64,000 bases of DNA from Oopsacas minuta (GCA_024704765.1 JAKMXF010000199.1:248001-312000), one strand, 5' to 3'. Counted from the stretch's first letter, positions 34,737 to 47,312 are shown. The notes: generated by a model not told the origin, from the sequence alone. Numbers and translations are program-made.

Positions 34737-35007
34737 TCGTTGAAGGCTTGTGAAAAGTATTTCTTAGAAACCCATAACATTTATATTAATTTATGAATCA
34801 ACCTTTTTGTTACATTCAATTTATTGAAACAATACATTTACGTACTCACTACCCGTTCTACCTTGTCCTCTTGTACTTTTATCCAAGTTGTTTAGACAAT
34901 TTAGCTTTTATCTCTGTAATGCCGCTCTCCACCCTGTTCTGTCAGTTATGTGCATTTCTTTAATCTACCTCTCGATTTCTCCTTTTTACACTTTCAATTA
35001 GCTTGTC

Positions 35008-37808
35008 ATGCCCAACAGGTGTTCTGCCCCCGGATGTCGTAGTAATTACGCAGGAGAACCTTATACTCCAGTATTTAAGTTGCCAAATGGTCCACCTGAT
35101 CTTGTCAATCGTTGGCTTCGAGCGCTCTGTAGAGAAGGTATCAGAGACTTAAAGAATGTGTTTGTGTGCTCAAAACATTTCCTCGACGAAGAAATTCAGA
35201 CCAGTTTTTCTATCCATCAACCAGATGGAACATACTTAGAAGTGCCAGCTAAGCCTAAATTGCAGAAGGATGCAGTGCCAAGATTTCTACCTTGGATGTC
35301 CACTTCATCTCTCTTCGTCATCTGACACCATACCTCCGAGATTTGATAGATCTTTGAGAGAACAGCATTTGATTGATACTGCAATAAATGAGAGTCTATT
35401 ACAGTATAACCAAGACAAAGAACTTTTTCAGATTACCACACTGGAATACTTGGCATCCAAAACGAAGCACTCGGGTTTGCCTAATCATTGGTTAGTTTGG
35501 TCTTCTGATGATAATTCCTTTAATTTACTCAAACCTTCTATAACGAATAACAATTTGATTGCAATTAGATGCTCGTTAACTATTACCGAAACATTACATA
35601 CTATGGGTTTCTACGAAGGTATACGCATTCCTCTTTCTCTCACTCAGATAAATGATATTCGTCAACTTAACGATTTGCTTAAAGAAATTGAAAACCATTC
35701 TGCCCCTACTAATTCTCCTGAAACATTCCAACACCATGTCAGAGAAGCAACCGGAAGCATTCGTAAAGCTATTGACTCCCTTTTAACTGGAGAAGAATCT
35801 GGAAACCAACAGCCTCTATTATCAAGTCTTCAGTTTATTCTATGCCAATTGGATAACGCTTTGATCGCGAAAACTATGAGGCGATACAACATCGAAACTC
35901 TTGTCTTGTCCCTCAAATGCCAGCTTATCTCGCCAGTTTGTTATAGATATCTTCAATCTCTGGACTGTCTATCATTGCCGCACCTTTCTACTCTAAAGCG
36001 CTTATATTCCAATTTTGGTTTGGATTCTGAGTTTACCAACTATCTCAAACAATCAGTCACTCAGTTTAACAAATGGGAACGAAATGTAGTGATTCAGATG
36101 GATGAAATTCATGTAAAATCCACATTTACATACAAAGGAGGTAAGATAATTGGATCTTCTTTGAATCCTACTGATCCTGCAAAAACCGTTTTTGCCTTCA
36201 TGATATCAAGTTTGTCCAGTATTGTCCGTTTATTGCCCTGTTCCAGCTCATCTGCTGAGGTACTCTTTCCTATCATCAAAGATGTTATTCGTGATGTTGA
36301 AGCATGTGGACTCTCTGTACACGTTTTATGTACAGATAATTACCCGATGAACGTTAACATTTTCAAGTTATTTTCTCCCAGCCGACTTCTAGAGCATATT
36401 GTTCCTCACCCTATGGACTCAAACCGGCCATTGTTTTTTGCTTTTTGACTTCGTTCATATAATCAAATCGATACGTAATAACTGGCTAAACCAAATAGAT
36501 TATAATAAAACATTCACTTATCCAGATTTTGAGAACATACAAGTTGCGAGCACTGCAGTTTTCGAAGAAATTCGCAAATTATATAAAAGTGACCAACACT
36601 CTGTTGCTAAATTAGCTCTAAGATTAACCTCTAAAGCTTGTTGGCCTTCCACTTTAGAACGACAAAATGTTTCTTTAGCTTTAAGGATATTTGATGAATC
36701 TACAGCCGCTGCATTAAACGTTAGCTACCAATCGCGATACCACACTTCTACAAATTCACAGACTACAGACTTTATTGCCATTATTTGTAATGTTTGGAAG
36801 CTATTCAACATCAATACTCCGAACAAGGGTATCCTTCACAAAGATGAATTTTCAGTTCCACTTACCTACAATGATATCAGATTTATGTTCCTTCAACGTG
36901 TAGTTGATTGGGCTGAATGTTGGCGAGTCATGCCTGACAAAAGAGGTAAATTAAGTCCTCAAACCTTTACAAGTTTCCGTCACTCTTGTATTGCACTCCC
37001 GTGCATTGTAAACCATCTGACTGGAAATTGTGGCTATTCGTACGTCCTTTCTTCGTTCTTGCAAAATGATCCACTTGAGCATCATTTTGGCTTGTATAGG
37101 ATGATGTCAGGAGCACAATGCCACATTAGCTATTGCCAGGTCCTTGAAACAGAACGGAGAATAAAGTTGTCCAGCATACTCAAATTATTTTCGAAAAAGC
37201 CTGTAGAAGATAGCATATCACTTAAGAACTTCTTAGAATCATGCTCATCCTCTTGTGACCAAGACTCCCATGCGTCTTTTAGCTTGGAGATGTATCTCTC
37301 GGCGATTCAGGGATATTCAGGGATAGAATTAAACAAGCAAATACTCCAATCACTCTCCTTTATAGCAGGCCACTCAGTGCATGCCTATTACAAACATTCT
37401 ACTAAATGTCAATCATGTCACTTATTCCTCACTGAAAACAAAGAAATGGAAATTGAAGAACCTTCAGATTCTGAATATCGATTAATTCAGATAATCGACC
37501 GAGGCTCACTAAAATGGCCAAGTAGTGATGTCATAGATGCAATTATTACGCTATGGAAAGTATTCTCTTCTATCGAGAGTCAATCAAGCATATTCAATAA
37601 CTTTATAACCGGCCCTTCTAGGAGTATCCTGATACAGTTAACAACAAGTCTTATAGAAGATGAACAAGCTGAAGTATGGAGAGTGCTGTGTGACGAATGT
37701 GGTACACTCATGTGGGATGTATTAGCTAAACTATTGACTGCTACTTCAAACTGTCTTATATCAAATAAGATTAAGAACATGAATTCCCAGCTACCCTTGA
37801 AACCGTGA
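35008..37808 (+). pseudogene. P-element/THAP9-like transposase with two one-base frameshifts
   Basis: Three overlapping frames cover an almost complete transposase. Frame 1 (35008-35325) is a THAP zinc-binding domain: C5 and C10 (MPNRCSAPGC), VFVCSKHF (CxxH) and the closing AVPRFLP. Frame 2 (35270-36448) and frame 3 (36399-37808) carry the RNase H-like core, with VVIQMDEIHVKSTFTYKGG, VHVLCTDNYPMNVNIFKLF and LLFDFVHIIKSIRNNWLNQ typical of the P/THAP9 family, and LQNDPLEHHFGLYRMMSGA near the end. The joins need one base each, near 35310 (a TCTCTC run) and near 36440 (a T run). Both are in simple sequence, so an assembly error is possible. Confidence 0.85.
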
Positions 37809-38022
37809 GTCGAAAATACTCGAAAATTAAAGAAATTGAAGCCTAATTAACTTATCACATACCACTTTAATATACGTATCTTTTATTATTCTGTACTATT
37901 ATCAGGCACTCACTATTTGAAATATGCTCAGTATTAAACCCAATAATATTTATCTCATGGATTCACATTTTAGTTAATTTTCTCTAACTATAACATTTAT
38001 TGTAAAAATAAGGACTTAAATG

Positions 38023-38187
38023 CATCCATGGTCTTCAAAATCGCTTAAGAACAATTTTCAAGTTCACGATTTGGGTGAATAACATCAAATACATGATTAT
38101 TTGAAGTAAAATTTAATGGACTTAAACGACATCCATGGTCCAAAAAATCGCACTAGTGAACAGGCCTTATTATAACGTAGGTCACGA
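38023..38187. repeat. Right inverted repeat of P/THAP9-like element
   Basis: Inverse partner of 34572-34736. Confidence 0.9.
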
Positions 38188-38590
38188 CTGAAGGTATTAT
38201 GCCAAAAGCTAGGATTCGTGTGTAACTCTTGTTAGCAGTATGGCTGTGATAATTGTATAATATGGCTCTTATTAACAATTGAATATGTGTATTCCAATAT
38301 TTTAGTTTATGGGGCCAATAAATCGTGTAACTTGAAACGATATATGTATTAATTTTAATTGGGAATCGACTCTGAAATCGGACCAGGGATGAAAGAGAAG
38401 TCATTTAAATATAGTATCCCATGACAACTAAACCACAATAAAATTATATGATTAATATATTTTATTAATGAATACTTGTCTATTTTTAATATTCTATGCT
38501 GTATTTCCACGGTATTCCCATCGGGCCCATCATATTTGAATACAACTGGTGAAATATCACAGCATATATATCTTGAATCTAAGGTAGGAG
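38188..38590. other. Spacer between the two P-like copies
   Basis: AT-rich, no coding signal or recognised repeat. Confidence 0.45.
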
Positions 38591-38599
38591 AAAACTTTG

Positions 38600-41310
38600 C
38601 TGAAGCTCTTCATGATAGCATTATTCAAGATTAACAAGATTCATTACGGTTCGCTCTAGGGAATTTTGAGGATCTTAAAATTACGTTGCCAGAGTTACAA
38701 CTTAACCAAGATTGGGCGATCTGGTAGTCATCTAGTAATACCTTAGAGCTCATACAGCTGGAATTCGCTACATTTTCAATTCATTCAGATTTAACAGGTC
38801 GGCAGTTTGTTGCCAACACCAAGTTCCTTCGAGTCAGTCGATTAACCGATATACTACAAATTGAAACCTTAATTGGTATTATTTAAACTACACTCGTCCT
38901 GAGTTGTTTGAATCCAGTCTGTTCTAGAAAATATCAAAGACATCAATCTCAATATTAGCAATTACAGAACAAACTAAGCAAGATGTAAAGTTTAATACTT
39001 TGTTACTCCTCATACAGTTCATTACTTGTCAGCTTGAAAATTCATTAGTTTCAGCAACCAAACGGAGGTACAGTAAAACTTCCAAAGGGTGAACACCCTG
39101 CTGACCAGCCAAAATGTTCACTTTAGATGACCGGAACAATTCAACTGACAATGACCACAGATTTCTGAAAATGTTGCTTATAGGACCTCCATGTTTACAC
39201 AAATGTGTCAAGCTTGTACAGGCAAATATGTTGTCTCTTCAGCCCATTGTATGAGGAAGCCTCTAGTATATTGTAAAGCCACATCACAAACATCCCTGCT
39301 TTTCACAACTAGTGTGCAATAAAGCTGACAGCCTGCTTAACAATCTAGCAGAAACACTGGCGTTCGCAGTTAAAAGGTCATATCCTATGCAATATAGACA
39401 TTTGGGACTAAATTAAGTGTTCACATTTCACTTTTCAGAGGTGTTCACATTCTAAAGGGATGACCACTATGTAAACAATATGAGACATTCGGGACCAAGA
39501 AATAGTATTCATATTTTGGAGGTGTTCACTTTTGGAGGTTTTACTGTGTATAACGTAGTTAAACAGGTTAGTGTTTCAAAATTTATTATCTATTTACATT
39601 CTTTTTTATCTTTAACTGATTCTAGGCAGTTTCCTTGAAAGCATATTTGATCTCACAGGCTTGCTATCGTTTTTTCAATCATTGGATAGTCTATTGCTTC
39701 CAAAAACTGGAAGATTTCTTGCATTTTCTTCTTGCATGGGGGTTAGATAGAGAATATCTTCTATCTACTTAAGAACTTAACAGTAGATTTTTCTGTGAGG
39801 GATCGACATGTTGCCCTCAATATGGACAAGATCCAAGTTTCATCAGATATTTCTCGTCAAGGGGATAAATTTCTAATTACTTATTCTAACTATTCTTATT
39901 ATGTGTTTAGGTGGGAAGATGGTTGGTGAAATTGATCCCACTACTCCGACTAAAATATTTTTGCCTTGTCAGCCTTGATGATCTTTAGTTTATTCAAAAA
40001 ATGGTCACAAGTCGTTTATTTGTTCCCCAAACTTTTCTACTGCAGAAGTCTATACCCAATTCTCAATTCTGTAATCTGTGATTTAGAAAAATGTCGTTTA
40101 TTCGTTGAAGTACTCTTGACAGACAACTTCCCATTGAATGTATATTTATTCAAATTATATTATTCCGACCAATAGACATTACTTCCAGTTGTTCCACATC
40201 CAACTTGTCCTGAGAGAACCTCTATATAATTTTGATTTTGTATATTTATCAAATCGATAAGAAATAACTGGCTAAACAAAGGACTCTGATCTTACTTGTA
40301 CATATCCAGATATGCATATCTATTCTTTACTTCATGCCTCTACTCCAACCAGAATGAGGCAAGGTTAAATATATATATCAGATTGTTGTACAAGAGTGAA
40401 CAGCATTCTACTGTCAAGCAAGCTCACAAACTAAGTTCCAAGGCGTGTTGGCCCATAAGTCTAGAACGTCAAAATGATAATCTAGCTCTTCTATATTCAA
40501 TGATTCTATTTGTGCAGCTATTAAAATTCAACATGAGCTGCACCCAGATACAGCAAACGGCACTTCTAACTCTCTCGATGTAATTACTAAGGTTTAGAAA
40601 ATCTTCAACATTCATACGCCTATAAAACACCTCCGCTTGAATGATGAGTATTCCAGGCCTCTCACAAACCAAGATTGACGTTTTGTGATCTTGAATTAGT
40701 TTCTATATCGAATGATGAGTGGTGCTTGGTATTACAATTCCTATTCTCAAATATTAGAGAGCAACATCGCTTAAATATATCAAGTATGCTTAAGTTATTT
40801 CATTACAACAAAGCAAAAGTGACTTACCCTAAAACAATAAATCAACGCTTTCCTCCAACTTCAGGTGGACTTACAAACATAGCTTGCGATAACTACTGTG
40901 CTGAAGTTTTACATGATCTAAATTCTATTGTGCTCGGCCTTCATGTTCTCCAATCAATTGGAGTTATTGGTGGTTACACTGTATACTCATATCATAAAAT
41001 TTCCATTTGGCATCTTTATAGTCAGCAACTAACTGAGAACCACGAAATTAAGAATACAGACGCTGTTAAATATGACCTTAAAGGTACATTGATCGTGCTT
41101 CTCTGAAATGGGCTTCAGAAGTAATAATTGAATCAATTGTTGTATTATGGAAAATATTATCAAGATTGATGAGAATGGAACTCTCTATTCCTCGCCATTA
41201 AAAAAGGTATTAATTCAGCCAACTGAAAATGTGTTGGTTGAAAATTTTACCCAGCATTGGAGGGATAACTGTAATAGCTTTAGTATTCTGGTTGAAACAT
41301 CTTAGAAAGA
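38600..41310 (+). pseudogene. Decayed second P/THAP9-like transposase
   Basis: A heavily mutated relative of the copy at 34572-38187, same strand, lacking the THAP part. Matching pieces: QDWAIW then SSSNTLELIQ near 38700 (copy 1: NHWLVWSSDDNSFNLL), LYPILNSVICDLEKCRLFVE and VLLTDNFPLNVYLFKLYYSD at about 40045-40170, LYKSEQHSTVKQAHKLSSKA plus CWPISLERQND near 40400, and RLNISSMLKLF near 40770. A MITE is inserted at 39071-39546. The decay is much deeper than in copy 1, so this is an older insertion rather than a recent duplication. Confidence 0.7.
39071..39546. mobile_element. Pogo/Tc1-type MITE
   Basis: A 476 bp unit flanked by TA. Ends are CAGTAAAACTTCCAAAGGG and the inverse of CAGTAAAACCTCCAAAAGTG. 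GTGTTCAC motifs recur inside. No coding capacity. It is inserted in the second P-like relic. Confidence 0.75.
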
Positions 41311-41365
41311 TCCTTGGTGTATGTATAAATTGCATATAAGCAAAAAAAGTTCGCAATGTCAAATA

Positions 41366-42733
41366 CCGGGTGGGCCAAAAATAACAGAACCCGTACTAAA
41401 TTTGTTATTTCTCTACTTTCTTCAAGGGTAGAGAATTATAACTAAATATTATCTAATTCCAAGTATTTAAATCAAAATTGCAAATTTATACTGTCTTAGC
41501 TCAAGGTGTTCTTGATCTATAGAACATGTTCGAGATGGCATCCATTTAGATTTGCGCATTTCTCCAGTCGTAAAACAAAGGTTTGCATCACTGATTTGCA
41601 AGTTGTCCTTGAGATGCTTCTCATCTCCTCCTGGATCTTTTTCTTGAGTTCTCCGAGTGTCCTTGGCTTTGTAGCATATACCCTGTCCTTCAGGAACCCC
41701 AGAGGTAATAGTCTGGAGGACTGAGATCCGGAGAGTAGGCTGCCCACTCATGGTCACACCTGCGACTGATCACTCGGCTTCCGAAGTGGTTCTTGATCCA
41801 ATCTAGGCATTTGTTGGAGGTATGGGGTGTTGCTCCATCCTGTTGGAACCAGAATTTAGGCAGGTATTCTCTATAGTTCTCTTCAAGCTCCTTCCAGAAG
41901 ACTTCCAGGATCTTAAGGTAACGGTCAGCGTTAATAGTCACAGTCTTTTCTTGCTCCTCGAAGAACAGCGGAGCAACAACCCCTTTCATTGAGAATGCAG
42001 CCCAAACTGTGACCTTCTGAGAATGTAGAGGTTTTTCTGTCACTTCTGCCGGCCGTTCTGAACCCCAGTAGACGTTGTTTCTAGAATTCACCCGCCCATC
42101 AAGATGAAAATGAGCTTCGTCCGTTGTTCAGAGATGGTCCAAGAAGGTCTTTTGATGTCTCAATCTTAGCAAGTAACCACTTAGCCATCTCAAATCTCGA
42201 CACTTTGTCGGCATTTGCGAGTTTCTGGTGTATCTGTATACGGTATGCATATAATCTTAAGTCATCATGAAGAACCCTGCGAAGTGTAGTGCGTGATAAG
42301 CCAACTAATTGACACCTCTTTCTTGTCGACCTCTTTGGGGAGTGAAGAACCGACTGACGAACGGCTTCGATAACTTCATCCGTACGAATCTTCTTCCTCC
42401 CTGAGTGGCTCAGACGACTATCTAATTTAGAGTTGAGGTTCTTAACAGTGCCCTCCTGTTCAAATTTCTTGATCCATCCAAAGATAATGGATTTGCTGGG
42501 TGCTTTTGGCTGCTTAAACTCTTGCGAAAAAAGTTTGGTCTGTACAGTATTGTAAGAATGTACTTGTAGTAGAGCTTGACACAATATATCCGCTTCTCTG
42601 TGCTCCACTGCTTGCCATTACAACTCCTAAGTGAGGTATCTACCATATCCTAATATATTATTTGATTAGTACAAAAGGCATAAGCAGAGTGACCCAAAAT
42701 CAGTTAGGGTTCTGTTTTTTTTGGCCCACCCGG
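41366..42733 (-). mobile_element. DD41D IS630-Tc1-mariner transposon
   Basis: A 1368 bp element flanked by TA. Ends are CCGGGTGGGCCAAAAATAAC and the inverse of CCGGGTGGGCCAAAAAAAAC, followed on both sides by AGAACCC. Confidence 0.85.
41467..42608 (-). pseudogene. DD41D transposase, two frameshifts
   Basis: Starts at ATG 42608 (MEHREADILCQALLQ). HTH: IFGWIKKFEQEGTVKNLNSK, then RSTRKRCQLVGLSRTTLRRV. A frameshift near 42120 moves to TTDEAHFHLDG (first catalytic Asp); then TVWAAFSMKGVVAPLFFEEQ, FWFQQDGATPHTSNKCLDWI (second Asp), and YSPDLSPPDYYLWG (third Asp), with 41 residues between the last two Asp. A second frameshift near 41695 leads to FLKDRVYATKPRTLGELKKK and the end. The 41-residue spacing places it in the DD41D group. 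Confidence 0.8.
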
Positions 42734-42735
42734 TA

Positions 42736-43525
42736 TGAAATCACATCTAGTAAGAATGATTCCCGGAAATGAAGATATTTAGATCTATTTAAAATACATA
42801 TTCCTTTCAATTAGATTTTATTTATCTCATGTACTACATATATATTTAGTTCCTGTTGCTGAAGACATATTAGTTCTTGCTAATAAATCTCTCACCAGTT
42901 TTGTAGTGATTTTAGTTTCCTGTTCTTATATTTTATGCATATTGTTTTTAGAACTATTATTATGTTATTACTTCAGTTATATGCAAATAATACCTCAATG
43001 ATATTATAATTACAGATACTCTGTTTTCAGAGTCTACTCCCCAATTCAAATAGTACATTTATCGTTTAAAGTTAATAACCAATAATAAATAGCAAAAAAC
43101 GAATTTACTTGTTGTTCTGCCATGGGCCAGTTTCTATTGCTGTTTCCAGTACTTATATTACATAGTTCACGGTACAATGTACATTTTCAAGTGTCCAAAA
43201 ACTATTTTCACTTGAAGGTGTTTTTCGTTGGCTCCGATCGTTCTCTTCCAATTTAGTGAATATGTAATTTTGCAAATATTCAAGATAGCATTACAAAGAT
43301 AAAACCTATACAATTAAAACGCAATTAATCTGTATATATATATATAAATATATGTTAAGATTAGTGCTATTATCCCACCCAAGGTGCTTGTAGTATCACC
43401 TGTGTATAGGCTTACAATAGTAATTATAGGGACAGCTATATTCTTATCTGTTTGTTATTTCTATTCATCTTAATCACATTCTGCTTCGGTATAATACTAC
43501 CTAGTTCATTACATATATATATATA
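42736..43525. other. AT-rich spacer
   Basis: No coding signal. (TA)n runs occur near 43335 and 43513-43527. Confidence 0.5.
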
Positions 43526-43527
43526 TA

Positions 43528-43841
43528 CTAGCGGGCTTCGCTTGCTAGGTCGCTGCGCGACAGCTTAGGGCCTCAGGTTAGCTTATGTATTAAACAGCTA
43601 CATTTCTTGATGCTTTTGGTCATTATGCAAAGGGATATACTCGGAACGACGTGCCTCGAATTGACAGAAAATTTTAAATTGTTAGGGTATTATTATCCAT
43701 AGCCCATCCAAATTATGTTTAATGACCTTCTGTGGTGAAGCTGGAGATACTATGTCACTTTTGCTCGGTAACTCGGCACCTAGTGCCTCGGGTATTCAGA
43801 AATTAAGGAATTTTTCAAAATATATAAATTTTTGATGTTTA
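43528..43841 (-). mobile_element. Helitron copy 2 (minus), 3' part
   Basis: The 3' half of a minus-strand Helitron: CTAG at 43528-43531 (followed by T on the minus strand), the GC hairpin region CTTGCTAGGTCGCTGCGCGAC, and sequence matching 760-1014 of copy 1, with an extra segment of about 70 bp (AGCTTAGGGCCTCAGGTTAG...) that also occurs in the copy at 62946. The Tc1-like element at 43842 separates it from its 5' half. Confidence 0.65.
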
Positions 43842-45185
43842 CAGGGTGTAACAAAAGTCTTGGCAGGTTCTCAATCGTAGATGGATTTAATATATATTAG
43901 TAATTATAGCATACAACGGAAATGCTAGTTGACTGATAGTTACTATATAGTACTACATTTATACTATAGGCATATTGAATATCTTCAACCCTGCTCTCGA
44001 ATTTTTTTTAGCATATTTACCTTACCAGTTTTTTTCGGGAAAATGAATGTCGGTGATCACGGAGTCGAGCTCCGTTCTAAAGCAATTGGGATGCTTGAAG
44101 GAGGCCTTACTCAAAAAGAGGTAGCTACACGTCTAAGTGTTGGAGTAAGATCAGTACGGAGATGGTGGAGTCAACACAAATGCGGTGAGACTATAGAGAC
44201 TAAGCCTCGATCTGGACGGCCTCAAATTTTGAAACGGGTATCACGAATTGTGATTAAGAGATCCTTGGGGAAAAGGAGGCAATCAACCCGAAAATTGTCG
44301 AGGAGACTATCTATCAAAGGAAACCTCATATCTCACATGACAATTCAGCGGCACTTAGCACAAAGGCTTGATGCCAGACCCTATAAACGTCCCAAATGGC
44401 CAAAAATTACACAAAAAATCAAAGAAAATCGGTTGAAATTCGCCCGGAATCATGAGAATTGGTCTTGCGAAGATTGGAATAATGTGTTCTGGTCTGATGA
44501 ATCACCATTTGAGTTATTTCATTCGCCAAACAGACAGAATGATCGAGTATGGGCAATTGGTTCACAAAATATTGAACCTATTTTTCAGGTCAAATTCCCA
44601 GCGAAAAATATAGTCTGGGGAATGATGTCACACAGAGCGCTGTCAGAACTGCACATTGTACCCCAAAAACAGACCGTCAATGGAGCCTACTATAGGAACG
44701 AAATATTGAAGAAAACATGTCTCGATGCGATCGCTCGTAAAGCTAAAAAGTGGTCCGTTATTGAGAGGTCCAGGTTGGAAAACATGTCAGAATTTCTGTT
44801 CATGCAGGATGGTGCTACCCGCACACACGGCCAATGTCACGCAGCAGTGGTGTTCAGAGAAGTTCCCTCGGTTTTGGAAGAAAGGGGAGTGGCCAGCTAA
44901 CTCCCCCGACTTGAATCCGATTGAAAATCTTTGGGGTATTTTATATGAACGGTTGGATGAAATGGGCCAGGTCACCACGATTCAGGCCCTAATTGCAAAC
45001 CTAAAAACGGCATGGAAGACGATTTCGTCGAACTTACTTCGAAATCTGGTGAATGGGATGCCTAATCGAATGAAATTAGTTTTAGAAAGAGGTGATTATA
45101 TTGGTAAATAATTAGATATTGTGACCTTGAAATATTTTATGTGAGCCACCATAATGCAACCGGCCAAGACTTTTGTTACACCCTG
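43842..45185 (+). mobile_element. DD37E Tc1-like transposon nested in a Helitron
   Basis: A 1344 bp element flanked by TA. Ends are CAGGGTGTAACAAAAGTCTT and the exact inverse. It is inserted in a minus-strand Helitron, whose two halves lie at 43528-43841 and 45188-45500. Confidence 0.85.
44043..45111 (+). pseudogene. DD37E Tc1-like transposase, one frameshift
   Basis: ATG at 44043 (MNVGDHGVELRSKAIG). First HTH: GMLEGGLTQKEVATRLSVGV; GRPR-like TKPRSGRPQILK; second HTH: NLISHMTIQRHLAQRL; nuclear-signal-like YKRPKWPKI. Catalytic residues: D in VFWSDESPFELF; D in FMQDGA; E in NSPDLNPIENLWGILYE. 37 residues separate the last two once one extra base near 44817 is discounted. That extra base, directly after the second Asp block, is the only defect seen. 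Confidence 0.85.
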
Positions 45186-45187
45186 TA

Positions 45188-45500
45188 TGTAGGACAGGAT
45201 TACGAAATAATCCCATGAGGAGTAGTTTTTGGCTGCAATCTAGGCGTCAGGATTTTTGTCACACTGAGGGGCAACTATGATTCATATTTCTAACAACAAT
45301 ATTGGCTGAGCAGTGGGTAATAACGTGATTTTTCGAAATCTAAAAAGGTTACAATGACGTCATAGTTTCGTCATTGAATTTTGTCCAAGACTCAACTTGT
45401 TCGAGCCCACGCCTCAGATACCCATTTAATCCAAAATTAGCCCTGGGGTCATCCAATTTCTTCAATCAATTCTGGACATACAAACGTAGATAGATAAATA
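45188..45500 (-). mobile_element. Helitron copy 2 (minus), 5' part
   Basis: Minus-strand reading matches copy 1 from its 5' leader (TTTGTATGTCCAGAATTGATT) to the ATGGGATTAT block, stopping at the TA of the nested Tc1-like element. It lies head to head (5' to 5') with copy 3. Confidence 0.6.
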
Positions 45501-45514
45501 TATTCACACATACA

Positions 45515-46100
45515 CATACATCTGTATTTATAAAACCCAATTCATCTATATATGAGTATATGTATGTTTTTATGTCCAGAATTATTGGAAAAACTGACGG
45601 GCCCCTAGAGCTGATTTTTGGCATGCAGGGGTATTTTGGGCCTTACTCGCACAATTTCGAGTCTTGAACAAAATACACATCTATGACGAAACTATGACGT
45701 CATTGTCACCCTTTTGGAAATTCGAAAAATCACATTATTAACCATTGCTTAGCCAATATCATGATAGAATTTTGAAATTTAAATCTCAGGTAACCCTAAA
45801 TATGAAAAATGTTCGAAAGTCATTATTTGGATCAAACTTAACTCTTTATGGGATTATTATGTCATTATGATCGTTCAAAAATTAACTATTTTCCAAATTT
45901 CAAGAATATCAGAATTTCTTAATACTCGACTCACGAAGTGCCGAGATCACTACCACAAGCGACATAGCTTCCCCAGTGTCACCACAGAAGGCAATTCAAT
46001 GGAATTTCGATGGACCATGGATAGTACTATCTTAAAATTTTAACTATTCTTGTGAATTCCAGATACATAGTACCTAGTATATTCTTTTGCGTAGCTACAA
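45515..46100 (+). mobile_element. Helitron copy 3 (plus)
   Basis: Plus-strand relative of copy 1 over about 550 bp: leader ATGTTTTTATGTCCAGAATT, then GAGCTGATTTTTGGCATGCA, GGGTATTTTGGGCC and so on to the GTGAATTC block near 46055. The 3' hairpin and CTAG end are eroded. No coding capacity. Confidence 0.6.
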
Positions 46101-46144
46101 ATAACACTGTAAAATTTTCGCGTTTTATAATAATAGCTCACCTG

Positions 46145-46504
46145 GGTACAATTATGGAATGTTGCACTCCCCAACCTTTTGCAAGATGGTATAAATCGCT
46201 ATATGTGCCGTTATAGAGCATGTTGAGAGATGAAGATTGAGTTAGAGATTTCTAAAATCGGTCAATAAACAAAAAAAGTTACAGCAATTCTAGCTTATAA
46301 GCCAAAGTCTATGGGGAAAATTGCAACTTCATTGAGCCAAATATATTACAATAATAGTGTTGCAAATAGCATAGTAGTGTACATACAATACTACAACATA
46401 CCTAATTAGCATTCCAATGTCTGAGTAATTTGTGTTACGTATTAATCAATCTCTTAAATCTCCAAGTAAATAGACATATTTAGTAAACATAAAATCTGCA
46501 ATAG
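46145..46504. repeat. Left 360 bp inverted repeat of Merlin-like element
   Basis: Nearly identical, inverse, to 49161-49521 (a handful of mismatches). Begins GGTACAATTATGGAATGTTG. Confidence 0.9.
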
Positions 46505-47121
46505 TTATATTCAGTTATTTAACTACATTTCAAGAGATTATTTAGTAACTACTTCAACTTTAAATGGAGACGGTTGTTAGTTCTATACCTCGGGAATCAC
46601 ATCTTCTAACAATCTCCAGCGATTCTTTTTAGTTTGATTAATGTAAAGCCCACTATACACAATGCAACTATGTTGTACCCTGTATTACAGGATGGTGTAC
46701 ACAAAATTGTTGCAGCGTGTGCATTGATCGTTGCATGCAAAAATGTTGCACATAAAAATTGTTGCATGTGTAGGGTGGCTTAAAACAAAGCTTTCAATGA
46801 AATTTTGAAATTAATTAAATCATACTATAACACAGGACACCTTTTTACACTTGCATGAAACTTCTATTGCAACTGATTGCCTGAAACTTTCATGGAATGC
46901 ATATTTTTTGGTTGTTTGTCTGGAATTGATTGAGGAACTTGTAAGAACTAATGACATTATTTTTGCATGGGGTTGTAGGATACTCTATCTAGCAACTTTT
47001 TGAATAACCAATGCAAGAGTTTCTTTGTGAATCAATTCAAATTGTATTGGTATAATAAAGTATTGGGTTCACTGACTAAGGCCGATAATTCGAGCAAAAT
47101 TCCCATATTAAGGAAACTGGA

Positions 47122-47312
47122 ATAAGGCCGAAAATTATTCATTACTTCAGTAACAAGCAGCCTTATAACAAAGTCCTTTAACGCCTCTGCGTCTTACGGT
47201 TCAGGGGGCTGCTTGCTACTGGACCCCCCTGAACTGTAGGACAAGGAAGATTTCGCGTACTTGGTTATACGGCTGTTTGCTATTGGAGTAATGAATAATT
47301 TTCGGACTTAGT
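47122..47312. mobile_element. Small palindromic MITE
   Basis: About 190 bp, imperfectly palindromic end to end: TAAGGCCGAAAATTATTCAT at the left and the inverse ATGAATAATTTTCGGACTTA at the right, with a central hairpin GTTCAGGGGGCTGCTTGCTA / TGGACCCCCCTGAAC. No coding capacity. Confidence 0.7.

Larger units (their letters stand above)
34572..38187 (+). mobile_element. P-element/THAP9-like DNA transposon
   Basis: A 3616 bp element with 165 bp near-identical inverted repeats around a THAP-domain transposase gene. P-family elements usually make 8 bp duplications; none is visible at these boundaries (flanks ATAATGAA and CTGAAGGT). The true ends may be slightly different, or the copy may have been rearranged. 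Confidence 0.85.
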
